From: Dasypus novemcinctus
Lineage: Eukaryota > Chordata > Mammalia > Cingulata > Dasypodidae
Reading direction: 5' to 3'
Assembly (NCBI RefSeq): GCF_030445035.2
Contig: NC_080699.1
Location: forward strand, 7,068,001-7,132,000
Length of the DNA: 64,000 nt
Every line of letters starts with the position of its first letter. Position 1 is the stretch's first letter. The translations under genes were made by a program, and so were the position numbers. This document shows, piece after piece, positions 37,526 through 48,494 of the stretch. Below the pieces are notes generated by a model, which did no database searches, was not told the origin of the DNA, and was given only the letters and a program-made list of their open reading frames with translations.

Positions 37526-40500
37526 ATTTATTTATTTATTTTTTAAAGAAGTTGTGGGTTTACAGAACAATCATGCATAAAATACAGGTTTCCCATATAC
37601 CACCTCACCAACACTGCATTGGTGAGGAACATTTGTTACAACTGCTGATAGAACATTTAAATAATTTTATTATTAATTTAAGTCCATGGTCTAACTTAGC
37701 ATTCACTGTGTAGTTCCAAGGATTTAAATTTTTTTTATTATGTTACTATCCATACAATCTAACATTTCCCCTTTTAACATAATTAGATTTATATTTCAGT
37801 GCTATTGTGTTTACAACATTATGCTACCATCACCACCATCCATTACCAAAACATTTCTATGATTCCAAATAGGAACCCTGTAATTTTTAAGCCTTCACTT
37901 CCTATTCCCTATCCTCACCCCATTCCCTGGTAACCTGTATTATAGATTCAGACTCTGTAAGTTTACTTATTCTAGTTGTTTCAAATCATTGAGACATTGA
38001 GACAATACTTGTTCTTTTGTGTCTGGTTTATTTCACTCAACATAATGTTTTCAAAGTTCAACATGTCTTCAAAGTTCTTCCATGTTGTCACATGTATCAG
38101 GACTTCATTCCTTTTTACAGCTGAATAATAAACCATTGTATGTGTACAACACATTTTGTTTATCCATTCATTGGTTGGTGGATACTTTAGTTGTTTCCAT
38201 ATTTTGGCAGTTGTGAATAAACTTGCTATGAACATTGGTGTGAAAATATCTGTTCCACCCCAGCCTTCAGTTCTTTTGGGTATATACCTAGTATTGGGAT
38301 TACTGGATCATTTGGTAGTTCTATACTTAGCTTTCTGAGGAACCACCAAATTGTCTTCCACAGAGACTGTACCATTTGACATTCCCACTAGCAAGAAATG
38401 AGTGTTCCCATTTCTCCACATCCTCTCCAAAACTTGTGTTTTTTCTTTCATTTTTTAACTAGCAGCCGTTCTTATGGATGTGAAATGGTATCTCATTATG
38501 GTTTTAATTTGCAATTTCCTGATGGCTGCTGAGGTTTTCACATGCTTTCTGGCCATTTGTATATCTTCTTTAGAGATATACAAGTCTTTTCCAATTTTTA
38601 ATTGGGTTAAACTTTAACATCCTAAATATGTAACATTTATATTAAGTTTAATACCAACTTAACTTCAATAGCAGCATGCACATATAACTTTCCTATACTC
38701 CTCTGTCCCCAACATTTTTCTTTTTACTTGTTACCACTTGCATCTTTGTACAATGTATGTTCAAAAACCCAGATTTATTACTTTTTATGCATTTCCATTT
38801 TAGAATCTGTAGGAAGTAAAAAGTAGAGTTACATTCCAAACAATACAGCACAATAATACTGGCATTTTAAGTTACACAAATGGTTACCATTACCACAGAT
38901 CTTTATTTCTTTATGCTGCTTTGAACCACTGTCTAGTGTTTTTCCTTTCATTCTGAAGAGCTCCCTTTAGCATTGCCTGTAGGGAAGGTCTAGTGACAAA
39001 GAACTCTCTTAGCTTTTCTTTATCTGAGAGGGTCTTAATCTTTCCCTCATTTTTGAAAGAGAGTTTCACCAGATATAAAATTCTTGGCTAGCAGTTTTTT
39101 TCCTTCAGGACTTTAAGTGTTTCAGTACACTGCCTTCTTGCCTCTCTGGTTTCTGAAGAGTCATGTGCACTCCATCTAATTGGATTTCCTTTGCATGTAT
39201 GTGTTGCTTTTTTCCACCAGCCACTATAACTCTCTCCTTATCTTTTGCATTTGAGAGTGTAATCAGTATATGATGGGTTGTATTTTTCTTCATGTTTATC
39301 CTGTTTGGACTTCTTGGTTGTGCATATTCCTGTCTTTTGCTAAGTTTGGGAAATTCTCTGTCATTATTTCTTTGACTATTCCTTCTGCCCTTTTTTCTTT
39401 TTCTTTTCCTCTGTGATTTCCATAATGCAAATATTGGTGTGCTTGATGGTGTCCCAGAGGTGTCTTAGGCTATTTTCACTTTCAATATTCCTTTTTCTTT
39501 CTCCTCCTCAGTCTGATTCAGTTCAAGTGTCTTGTCTTCAAGTTCACTGATTCTTCTGCTAGTTTCATGCTGCTTTTGAAACCCTCCTGGCATTATTCAT
39601 TTCAGTTATTGTCTTCAAATCCATTAGTTCTGTGTGGTTCCTTCTTGAAATTTCCATCTCTTTACCTAGACTCTCACATTGTTCGTTCATTGTTTTTCTG
39701 ATATCCTGTAGTTCTTTCTCTGTGCTTTCCTTCATCTCTTTAGGCATTTTTAAGGTCATTTTTAAAAAGGCTTTGGTTGGTATGTATACAGTCTTGAGTT
39801 CTTCACTGATGCTTTCTGGATTTTATCCTTTTCCTTTAGATGGGCCATCCTTTCCTGTTTCTTTATTTTTGTCTGGTACTCTTTTGTTATACACTGTACC
39901 TTTAAATATTTTTATTTTTTATTTTTTAATATTTTTTAAATTTATTTTTTTAATGTTTCATTAAAAAAATATGAGGTTCCCATATACCCCCCCACCCCCC
40001 TCACCCCACTCCTTCCCTCATAACAACAACCTCCTCCATCATCATGAGACATTCATTGCACTTGGTGAATACATCTCTGAGCACTGCTGCAACTCATTAA
40101 AACTCTGGGATTTATATTCTGGGATATCTGTTTCCTGGTTTTTTAAACAGCTGGTGATAAGTCAGAGATTTTATAGAAGTTCAGCTCTCCTACCAGAAAG
40201 GTCTGCCCAAGGCAAATGCCATGTGCAGGGTTTCCCGTGTTTTACTGAGCCTCTGTCTTGTCCTGAGCTTTTTGGTCATTGTTTTGGAACTCCCATGTTT
40301 ACAGGAGTTTGATTGTCTCTTCTGTTTCCCAGGAGACAAACCTCCCTTTCCCGGGTATCTAAAGCCTTTGTCCCAGACTGTCCGCCTCTGCACTCCCTTT
40401 TTACACTCCTTGCATTGCCACATGCTGCTTCTGCCTGAAGAGCCAATTCTGGAAGAAGGGTCACCCCAGGAGGACTTTCCTAATTTGGTCTTTCCCAAAC

Positions 40501-41075
40501 AAACCAAGGCCAGGGACCCATGAAGGATAGAACGGGTCAGGTAGGACACCAAAAACATCTCCGACAGCTCCCCAGAGTTGGCCTGCCCAGCAAATGCAGC
40601 CTTTCTGCTAACGTCCCCCCACAGCCTTGAGGAAGCCCGACATCTTTACCTCTCCATTCCTCCACTCCCATCTGGGCAGAATGAAACAATAGCTGCCCTC
40701 AGAGCCTGGACCCAGCCATCCGAATTAGTTAATCAGTGGCTGTGATCTGTGATCAGCCTGGTGCACACTCCTGTTCTTGGGGAAGAGGACTTTTATGGCC
40801 CTTTCTGTTAAAAGCTTCTGGCCAGGCACTGTACCCCATGGCGACCTGCTGTGAGAGTGGGGGACGGGTGCTGGTAGCCACTGTGGGGAGAGAACAATTT
40901 GCAGTTCTTTACCATAATATATTAATCTCTTCCTCCTGGGCTTCCATGAATGCTGAACTGTGCTCTTCTTGAGTTTCGAAATAGTTGTTTCAGACTTTTC
41001 CTGCCAGTTTAATAGTTGTTCGGTGGAAGGACTGAATCCTGGAGCTCCCTACTCTGCTATTTTCCCTGGAAGTCC
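37526..41075 (-). mobile_element. HAL1 element (half-L1), apparently full length
   Basis: On the minus strand: a 5' leader at about 40,040-41,075 (ending near a 'ctgctattttccctgg' edge), an ORF1 remnant at about 38,640-39,900 with the typical coiled-coil and C-terminal parts, then directly the last piece of an L1 ORF2 (38,130-38,610) and the 3'UTR (37,530-38,120). ORF2 endonuclease and reverse transcriptase parts are absent, the HAL1 arrangement. TTGTTTCTAG at 37,516-37,525 and 41,076-41,085 flanks it. ORF1 is disrupted. Confidence 0.75.
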
Positions 41076-41085
41076 TTGTTTCTAG
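41076..41085. repeat. HAL1 target-site duplication, right (TTGTTTCTAG)
   Basis: Exact partner of 37,516-37,525. Confidence 0.7.
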
Positions 41086-41790
41086 TTTTTGACATTATAA
41101 GCAGTACTGCTATGAATACCATGCAAATAGTTCCTGGATTTAACAGCATGTGCATGATGACAAATGATGGAAGATAATGCCAAATTGTTCTCAAAATAGT
41201 ATTATCAAATAATACTGGTACCATAATGTGTGATGATTTCTCACCTCCTTACAATCTTGTCAACCCTTGGTTTTCTCAGGCTTTTGATCTTTAATCCACC
41301 TTATTTTTATTTGATTTGATATAAGGACCATATTTTCTCTGTGTGACTAACCAGACACTCATCAGTTATTGAATATTCCAACCTTATCACCTGAGCTGTA
41401 AAGCTGCCTCGTTTAAATTTCTGTTTGAGTCTCTTCTCTTGTGTGCTGTCCATTTCGTTCCATTAGTTGCTTTGAGAAAGCATAGTAATGGTGCAGGAAT
41501 AGACAATCACTAGATATTTATATCAAGTTTTAAATTTGGTAGAGTGAGATCTCTACCTTTACATTTGGGGGGAATCAGTGATTTTTGGCTATTCGCTCTT
41601 CCATGTAAATTTTGGGATCAACTTTTCATGCTCAATGATGAAATGTTTTGGGATATTTATTATAATTAAATTCAATCTCTATTTCAAATTGTGGAGAATT
41701 GACATCTTTATATGTTCCTATTAATGAACATGGTAGGTATCCCATTTATTTAGGTCTTCGTCATGTCTTTCAAGAGTTTTATAATCTTCA
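41086..41790 (-). repeat. Old L1 fragment, second part
   Basis: Resumes antisense L1 sequence ('tgacattataagcagtactg' near 41,090; 'gtccatttcgttccatta' near 41,449; 'ttttggctattcgctcttcc' near 41,583). Diverged, non-coding. Confidence 0.65.
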
Positions 41791-42215
41791 TAATGTCGTG
41801 GTAGTCATCAGTGCCACTTGCTGATACCCCATTTCCCCTTCTGGGCACAGGGAGAACTAACTGAACACCCTTTTGCCCTTGTGTTTGGATGGGACCATGT
41901 GATGGGACCATGGTTGTTCATGGAGGTGCACCAGGTTGGGTTCTCTAGAAGCAGACACCGACACAGAGTTAGGAGTGCAAGATGTTTGTTAGGGACCAAT
42001 GATTACAAAATTAGGAGGGGTAAGGGAGTCCACACCTGCAGTGCAGGTCCCATAAATCCAGCAGGGAACTCTGGAAGGAATATTGCCCCACAGTGAGATG
42101 TCCAGGCTGTATACCCCAAACGCAGTCAGTGACCAGATGCTGCCCTGGGAGGACCCTGACCTTGGACAAAGGGGCTTTCTGTGGCTGAGGCTGACCCTGA
42201 AACTGCTGACGGCCA
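41791..42215. other. Unassigned insert within old L1 territory
   Basis: GC-richer than both sides. 'aggttgggttctctagaagcagacaccg' around 41,934-41,961 has the look of an old interspersed repeat. The L1-like flavour resumes near 42,216. Family not identified. Confidence 0.35.
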
Positions 42216-43204
42216 GTCTGTCTTTAAAATTTGATCTTTTGTTCGTGTCTTTTTTAAATTAATTTTGGTTTTTAGAGTATTGCATAGATGGCTGAATTTC
42301 TTTGATGCTCTCTTACATTTCTAGTTTGGTTTTCCATCTTTTAAAATATATACTCCAATTGTTCAAAACTGCATTGCTCATTATTTTGTATTTTCTAGTC
42401 TCTAAGAAGCAAATTGTAAAGCACGATGATCACTCCCTTTATTCAGAACACCTTACTCATATACACAGTGTCAAGTTTTTATTTTTAGTAGCCACATCAA
42501 GGGATCAATTGGTAATCCTGTCATAAGGATCCCTCCACTTGCCACATCCAATTCATTTTTATATTAAGCTTATAATCCACTAAAACCCCTAATTTTTTTC
42601 AATAAATAATGCTGTTTAGTTCTGTACCTATATGTTTTTTGGACCCAAGCAAAAGGCTTACATTTACTAGCGATAGATTTTACTTCCTTATATTTAGCCT
42701 TTGTTCCAGCCCATAAACATTTTTTTTTTGCATATTGTGACATCCAATGAATCACTATTTCATTGCTCTCACCTGTAAATTTGATGTACCACCACCTGCT
42801 CTCATCCAAATTATTAATAAAACTTAAACAAATCTGAGGTCAGGACACCCTACTAGAACTCTCATCCTGATGTTGACCCAAAGCAACTTTTTTTTTCATT
42901 TGCTAAGTGAGGTTCTAGGACTATTTCCTTAGGTAGAGGGGCGTAGGTGGGATGCACTTGAAAAGAGGCGTTCTTTTAAGTCAGTCTACTTACCTGCCCA
43001 TTATCTGACCCATCATTTAATTTGCTCTAAACTAACTCTTTTTACTAAAAGACAAGTGCTAATCTGAAAAGTTGGGTTGGTCTTTGTAAAAATAGAAGTT
43101 GGATAGAAATTGTAATCCCCTGTTTGGCCTGGTGGCTCCTTACACATGTTCTTCAAAATCACTTTTTTCCAGGGTATTTTATTCTTGCATTTCTTCTATT
43201 CAGG
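42216..43204. other. AT-rich intergenic DNA
   Basis: The first 300 bases look like more of the old minus-strand L1. The rest shows nothing that I can name. Confidence 0.35.
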
Positions 43205-43275
43205 CAAGAGTAGGGATTAAGGCAGTATTTTGTGGATCCCAAATCTGGAACATTTCAGAATCACCTGGGGAAGAG
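43205..43275 (+). repeat. MER5-type hAT element, first part
   Basis: 'ggaacatttcagaatcacctgggg' (43,247-43,270) is the MER5A-like head. It is cut at 43,276 by an L1 tail and continues at 43,771. Confidence 0.65.
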
Positions 43276-43770
43276 GTTTTTTTTAAAATATTTTTTTATT
43301 ACAGAAGTTGTGAACTTCCAAAACGATCATGCACAAGTGTAGAATTCCCATACAACCCACGTCATCAATACACCACACTGCTGTACAACATTTGTTACAG
43401 ATTATGAGATAAGATCAGCAGACTCTTACCACTGGCTATGGTCCATAGCGTATATCTGGCATATTTTTCCCAAACCCCCCTATTATTAAAACAGTACATC
43501 TTTGGCATCATGCGAGAATATTACAATATTGCTGTTAACTATAGTCCATAGGTTACATTAATTGTATTTTTCCTGTGCTTCTTCTTGTTCCCACCACCCT
43601 GCAATAGTGATGTACTTCCATTCTAGTTCACAGAAGGACAATCTTGTATTTGACTATTAACTACACTTCTCCTCCACCTCTGGGTTCACTGTATTCTTCA
43701 GTCCCTAGATTATTCTCTAGCTTTCTTTCAGTTGACATTTACATCCCTAGACTACCCTTTTCAGCCACAA
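43276..43770 (-). mobile_element. L1 3' tail inserted in MER5-type element
   Basis: A T-rich start followed by the local L1 3'UTR in reverse ('acagaagttgtgaacttcc' near 43,301; 'gttaactatagtccatagg' near 43,534). CTGGGGAAGAG occurs at 43,265-43,275 and 43,771-43,781, a perfect 11-bp target duplication. Confidence 0.8.
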
Positions 43771-43915
43771 CTGGGGAAGAGTTTTAAAAATACGGATGCC
43801 TTGTATCCAACCCTAGGGATTTTGATGCAGCAGGTTTGGATGGCAGGGACAGGAATCAGTATTTTTAAAAAACACTCTGATGTGCATTCACCCCAGCCCT
43901 AGTTAACTATGATAT
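43771..43915 (+). repeat. MER5-type hAT element, second part
   Basis: 'ttttaaaaatacggatgcc' then 'gggattttgatgcagcaggt' and 'tctgatgtgcattc' complete the element cut by the L1. Confidence 0.65.
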
Positions 43916-45274
43916 GCAACCACCAGCTCTGACATAGAATAAACTGATTTTCTCATAATGAGCAAGTGTGCAGACTCTAGACTAGACTGCTGATTAGAAT
44001 AAACAAAGACAGCTTTGTAAATTCACAACCAAGATTTTAGAGACTTTTTAGTAATGAGGTACTTAAACATGGTTCTAGAAAGATTTCTGGCATGAGAGTT
44101 TTGCCTCTTTGCTATAATATATTGGTTTTGTCTTTCTCAGCCTCATCTCAGAGACATTAAAAAATATTGAAAATAGCTGGATTAGGATAAAGGAATATTA
44201 TGGACTTCTTCTGATTTTCATTTTATGCGTACATCTTTTATAGTAGCAATCATAGTGTGCATTCCAATATAGCTTGTTCTTTTTAACAGTATTTCACAAA
44301 TCTTTGCCCCATTGCTATCCTATGTTCATAAATACAAATTTAATATTTCATAACGTTTCATAAAGCTGATTTACTGTACCTTGCCTAATATGTTCTGATT
44401 ATTGTCTGTAGTTATGTATAATTTTATAATTTTATACTATTATGGGTAATTGTGGAAAGAAAGATCCTTGGCTGAGATGATTTTCCTCATTTTTTAAAAG
44501 TTATTTCCTTAGAACATATTACCAAGAGTGAGGTTACTGGGCCACAACAGAAACATTTAATAGTTCTTATGATTTCTTCCCTGAAAGCTTAGTACCAAAT
44601 TGCAATGCCATCAGGAATGTCTGGGTGTACAGATTTAACCAGAACCTCACCAAATCAGACTTTATCCATCTATTTTTTTGAATTAGGATGTTTTGGATCT
44701 TTTTAAAGAAGCATGATGTACCATCATGATTTTTCAGTCTATTTTCCCAGTCGGTGTATTACCGGCAATTAAATAGTACACTGCCTACCCCTTAAATCCA
44801 GGTGTAGGGCTTGGTCATACAGAAAGCCTGTGATAAACCGAGATTGTCAAACTTAATTGTATTCGTCAGCATTTGCCATAGCTAAAAAAAATCTCAGTGG
44901 CTTTTAACAAGTATTTTTCTCATACTCAGAGTTGTGTGGAGGGAAGAAGTACAAAAGGTCAAGTGGACTTTAAAGCTTCTCCTCGGGGTTGGCAGAGTCA
45001 CTTCTGCTCGTAGTCACTTGGCCCAGGCAAGTCCCATGGCCAGCAGGACAATGGCTGGGAAGTTTGCTCTGTTTACAGAGAGGCGTCTTGGTTTCCTGGG
45101 GGTGGATGTGCTCTAAGGCAATGCTCAGACGAGAGGAGGAGGCAGTGGGGGATGGTCTCCGAACTCCTCTCTTTGACTACACCCTCATCCTCTGTGCATT
45201 TCCCTGTCATAGCCTTTGCCGCATGGTTTTTTGTTTGTTTGTTTTTGGTCTTGGCTTTTGATTTTACCACATTT
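43916..45274. other. Intergenic DNA, with an unassigned repeat-like part
   Basis: No gene is supported. 44,880-45,115 resembles the unassigned repeat at 15,420. Frames of 60-90 codons at 44,934-45,270 overlap on both strands and carry no domain. Confidence 0.35.
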
Positions 45275-45425
45275 TTGACATTATCTATTGCTATAATTGT
45301 CTCCTCTTCTAGACTTCAAGTTCATCAAGGATAGAAAGAGGGCTTTAGTCGGTTCTTCTATCCCCAGTGACTACGACAGCATATAGTATGTCCTCAAATA
45401 CATATATTGAACGGAATGATTTTAG
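45275..45425 (+). repeat. L2 LINE 3' end remnant
   Basis: 'tctagacttcaagttcatcaagg', 'ggttcttctatccccagtgac', 'catatagtatgtcctcaaatac' and 'tgaacggaatga' follow the L2 3' tail. Confidence 0.65.
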
Positions 45426-45571
45426 CATACGCTTCTCCTGGAGTAATGGTCAACTTCAGTGCTCTGTGGTCTTAGAACTAGAAAAAGGTAAGACATGTTA
45501 ACATTTTCTAAAATTACTGGACTCCCTGATGTGCCTTTTCTTAATGTGAGAAAAGATGACTGCTCATATTT

Positions 45572-45947
45572 AGTTATTTATTTATTTATTTTTTATTTTT
45601 TTATTTAATTCCCCTCGCCTCCCCCGGTTGTCTGTTTTCTATGTCTTTTTGCTGCGTCTTGTTTCTTTGTCCGCTTCTGTTGTCATCAGCGGCACGGGAA
45701 GTGTGGGTGGCACCATTCCTCGGCAGGCTGCTCCCTCCTTCGCACTGGGCGGCTCTCCCTATGGGTGCACTCCTTGTGCGTGGGGCTCCCCTACGCGGGG
45801 GACACCCCTGTGTGGCAGGGCACTCCTTGCGCGCATCAGCACTGCGCATGGGCCAGCTCCACACGGGTCAAGGAGGCCCGGGGCTTGAACCGCGGACCTC
45901 CCATGTGGTAGACGGACGCCCTAACCACTGGGCCAAAGTCCGTTTCC
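45572..45947 (-). mobile_element. DAS-type tRNA-derived SINE
   Basis: Reverse copy of the SINE at 63,052: the tail is at the left (TTTA-rich), the tRNA-like head at the right ('gcttgaaccgcggacctccc', 'gccctaaccactgggcc'). CTGCTCATATTT flanks it at 45,560-45,571 and 45,948-45,959, a perfect 12-bp duplication. The frames read across it (up to 108 codons) are artefacts of the SINE. Confidence 0.9.
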
Positions 45948-46026
45948 CTGCTCATATTTCTTTTTAAATTCATTTCAGGGCTACAGGAGAAAGAGCAGGC
46001 TTTTCATTTGTATTAGGTAAAGGTAC

Positions 46027-46032
46027 AGGGAA
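46027..46032. repeat. Provirus target-site duplication, left (AGGGAA)
   Basis: Six bases directly next to the LTR edge, identical to 54,396-54,401. A 6-bp duplication is usual for betaretrovirus-like integration. Confidence 0.95.
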
Positions 46033-46202
46033 TGTTGGCCTCCGCTGCGGCGCTGCAGGCAGGTTGCTGCAGGCGAGTCGCTGCCGGGGATCGGGCCTAC
46101 GCCACGGCCGGACCGGGGCGGCAGCGGGCGGCTCAAGGCTTGGGGGACGCGCGGTTCAATGGAGGAAAAACCACGGAGACGAGGTCTATGCGCAGGTCTG
46201 AT

Positions 46203-46208
46203 TTTATT
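46203..46208 (-). terminator. Poly(A) signal AATAAA in 3' LTR
   Basis: AATAAA on the minus strand, about 20 bases downstream of the TATA box. A GT-rich stretch (cgtctccgtggttttt) follows about 25 bases later. Given the TATA position, transcription would start at or just after this signal, so R is short, as in MMTV and RSV. Confidence 0.75.
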
Positions 46209-46224
46209 CGGGAAGTACATGGGG

Positions 46225-46231
46225 TTTTATA
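46225..46231 (-). promoter_or_regulatory. TATA box (TATAAAA) in 3' LTR
   Basis: TATAAAA on the minus strand. A CCAAT box lies about 55 bases upstream (46,286-46,290) and a CRE/ATF-like TGACGTAA at 46,321-46,328. Confidence 0.7.
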
Positions 46232-46572
46232 GTGTCATGGAGGCGGGGAGGTGGTGGGAGGGGCATGTCCGCGGGGCAGCTGAGGATTGGCTGCAGAGGC
46301 AAGGGCGGACCTGCGGTTTATGACGTAAGCCATTGATGGCAGAGGGGGTTGTTTCCGAGGTTGTGCCGGGGCGGATACGGGATGAGGGCGGTTGAAATGA
46401 GGCGGGGAGAACAGTGATCGGCTGGGAGGGGGAAGATAACAGTGGCTGGGAGGAGGGGCGGAGGGAGGCAGCAGCACAAACTGCTGCTGAGAAGGGCCAT
46501 AATACAGGGAGGTTACGAGGAACAGGCGGGCAAAGTATAAGGAAGCGAAAGGCAGAGTGGGAGCAGGGGACA

Positions 46573-46588
46573 ATTGCTCCCTCTTTCA
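46573..46588 (-). promoter_or_regulatory. Polypurine tract (plus-strand primer)
   Basis: On the minus strand the bases abutting the 3' LTR read GAAAGAGGGAGCAAT, purine-rich and directly next to the U3 edge, as required for second-strand priming. One C and a terminal T interrupt it. Confidence 0.75.
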
Positions 46589-46814
46589 AAAATAAGAACG
46601 CACAGGTTTTGTGGGATTGACATTTTGTAGGGAGGAAAGATGAGGGGGGTGAGAGGAGGGGAAATAGGAGAAAAAGGAACGAGGAGGGGCTACCGGCAGG
46701 GGGCGTGGGGGCACGAGGGGGGCGTGAGCAGAGGGGAGGGCGGCTGAAACGCCCGATTCCCCATGCGGAGGGCAGAGAACCCGTACCCGCAGCTCGAGGC
46801 GACCACGATGGGCC
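46589..46814 (-). other. Viral 3' untranslated segment between env and polypurine tract
   Basis: About 240 bases, C-rich on the viral strand, with no frame worth calling. No superantigen-like (sag) reading frame is visible here or in U3. Confidence 0.6.
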
Positions 46815-48494
46815 CTATCGATGGCCGCCTCCTGCCACCTCCGTGAGCCACACCTGGGCGTGCCGGGCCTCCTCGGGAAGGGGATGGCTTTGGGAGAGGA
46901 CTAGGACAGCTGTGGCCAAGAGCCTTTGCCGCTCTCGGTGCTGGCGAACGGACTTGCGGATACAGCAGGCGAGGCCTAGGAGGAGGAGGAGAAGGAGGAA
47001 AAGGAAGGCGTAGAGGAGGAGGCTGGAGGGTTGGAAAAGGGAGAGGAATTTTTGGAGCACGTCTCTAAGGAGGGAAGCTGAGAGGGTTGGGGGCTTGATG
47101 GATTCGAGGGTGAGGATGTGTTGCTGGAGGGAGTGGGTGTAGTTGAGGAAGGAGGTGTTGTAAGAGGAAAACATCCATTGGCGTAGTGCAAGGCGGGCGG
47201 TCACCGACGAGTTGACGGGGTGGGGGGTTAAGCAGAAGCTAGAGAGGGGCCAACGGGCATCACAGGTGGTGGTGGCTATGTCGTAGAGGGCGGCAACGTC
47301 AGCGGCGAGCAGGTCGATTTGCTGCTGTAGGTTGAATAAGGCTTGGTGGTGAAGGTAGTTGATGTTGCTTTGGTCGCCGAGGGCAAGGGCTGCTGCTGTG
47401 GATGCGTTGATGACGGCGGAGGTGGCGCCAGAAGAGACGGCAAGGGCCGCCGCCGTGGTGGTGGCGGCTGCGAGGGATGCGAGGACGGCAGCAGTAATGG
47501 CGGCTGTGATGCCAAAATCTCGGGGGTGGCGAGAAAGGGGGAGATCTACCAGCTGGGGGGCAACCCAGTCGGGGGAGTCAACGGGGAGCCACACAACGCG
47601 GGGCTGCATCACCAGAAAGGCGGAAGGGAAGGAAGAGTTCCAGTGGTTTGCGAGGCTGCAGTTGGTGAGGGTGGATTCGGAAGGAGGGGGGCATAAAAGG
47701 AAATAGTAAGGGTGTCGAACGAACGGGGTGGAGGTGAAGGTGACGTTGGGGGGAGGGGTTGTAGGCGAGGAGACAGTATGGGTGATAACCGAGACGTTGG
47801 CGTGGGAGACAAGGCAATTGGGGTGGCAGGTAAGGGCGCGGAGATCGAAGCAGGTGTGGGGGTTGCACAGGGACATGACGCTAAACGTGCGGGGGACCAG
47901 GGGGGAAACTTGGAAGGGGTTTGCATAGCAGGGGGTAAGGTTGTGGGGGTCGGAGATGTTGCAGGGGGCTCCGTGGAAGAGGCCACCAATGCGCGGCGTG
48001 GGGTAGAGGCAGGGGGTCCAAGGGAAAGTGGGAAGGCGGGCCGGCAGGGTGTCGGCGTGGCAGGGCTGGACGAGGGGTCGCATGAAGGGGTGGGAACTGG
48101 GCATGGGGGCGGAGTTGGTGGGGAAAAGCCAGGGACCTGTGACATTGAGAGCGGAGGCGTTGAAGGAGGAGTTGACGTTGAGGGGGGAGGTGGGGGAGAG
48201 GTCAAGAAGAGTGGCGTTGGTGAGAAAAAGGCACGAGTTATTGCGGGGGTTTACGCACAGGGAAAGGTTGGTGACGAACTGCAAGGCGTCGAGGGGAATA
48301 GGGATGGAGACATTTGGCAACGACGAGGAGACAGGAAGGGCGAGGGGGTCGCAGCTTTCTGGGAGGAAGTCGCAGTTGGGGGAGTACATGGTGGGGAAGG
48401 TGGGGGAGTGAGGGGAGAGAAAGAGGAAACCAGGCGGTTGAAGAAGGGCGGCCCAAAGGGGCGTGGCCTGGGCTGAGGAGGCTAAGGAGAGCAT
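46815..48494 (-). CDS. env: Retroviral envelope protein (SU-TM), open throughout
   Basis: A 559-codon uninterrupted frame. SU, about residues 1-325, is Pro/Ser/Thr/Cys-rich with 13 N-glycosylation sequons. A minimal furin-like site RHPR (about 322-325) precedes an Ala-rich fusion-peptide-like stretch starting DFGITAAI. Then come a heptad region with NLQQQIDLLAADV (about 388-400), a CX9C disulfide loop (411-421) in place of the gamma-type CX6CC, a membrane anchor of Leu-rich residues (about 491-512) and a short basic tail. This layout matches MMTV/HERV-K Env. The start codon used here leaves a very short signal sequence; in the same frame the codons just upstream are hydrophobic but lack an ATG, and the arginine-rich ORF overlaps by 13 bases. 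Expected to be made from the spliced mRNA. Confidence 0.93.
   Translation of the reverse strand: MLSLASSAQATPLWAALLQPPGFLFLSPHSPTFPTMYSPNCDFLPESCDPLALPVSSSLPNVSIPIPLDALQFVTNLSLCVNPRNNSCLFLTNATLLDLSPTSPLNVNSSFNASALNVTGPWLFPTNSAPMPSSHPFMRPLVQPCHADTLPARLPTFPWTPCLYPTPRIGGLFHGAPCNISDPHNLTPCYANPFQVSPLVPRTFSVMSLCNPHTCFDLRALTCHPNCLVSHANVSVITHTVSSPTTPPPNVTFTSTPFVRHPYYFLLCPPPSESTLTNCSLANHWNSSFPSAFLVMQPRVVWLPVDSPDWVAPQLVDLPLSRHPRDFGITAAITAAVLASLAAATTTAAALAVSSGATSAVINASTAAALALGDQSNINYLHHQALFNLQQQIDLLAADVAALYDIATTTCDARWPLSSFCLTPHPVNSSVTARLALRQWMFSSYNTSFLNYTHSLQQHILTLESIKPPTLSASLLRDVLQKFLSLFQPSSLLLYAFLFLLLLLLLGLACCIRKSVRQHRERQRLLATAVLVLSQSHPLPEEARHAQVWLTEVAGGGHR

Larger units (their letters stand above)
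46033..46572 (-). repeat. 3' LTR
   Basis: On the minus strand it begins TGTCCCCTGCTCCC and ends GGAGGCCAACA. It aligns without gaps with 53,856-54,395; the six differences are five transitions and one transversion. This copy supplies the poly(A) signal of the viral transcripts. Confidence 0.97.

Noticed and set aside
45601-45967. Frames of 86-108 codons at 45.6-45.97 kb
   Set aside because: They read through a DAS-SINE and are composition artefacts.
46405-46425. Glucocorticoid response element in U3
   Set aside because: Only a single TGTTCT half-site is seen; no palindrome or cluster as in MMTV.
46573-46814. MMTV-like superantigen (sag) gene near the 3' LTR
   Set aside because: No frame of suitable length crosses from the env end into U3 on the viral strand.
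47609-48205. 198-codon Pro/Ser-rich minus-strand frame inside env
   Set aside because: Alternative frame of C-rich env sequence. The env frame has the full Env layout, this one has none.
47712-48476. 254-codon plus-strand ORF antisense to env (HBZ-like idea)
   Set aside because: It is Gly/Arg/Val-rich low-complexity sequence produced by the C-rich env strand, with no basic-zipper pattern. Kept only as a remark under composition bias.
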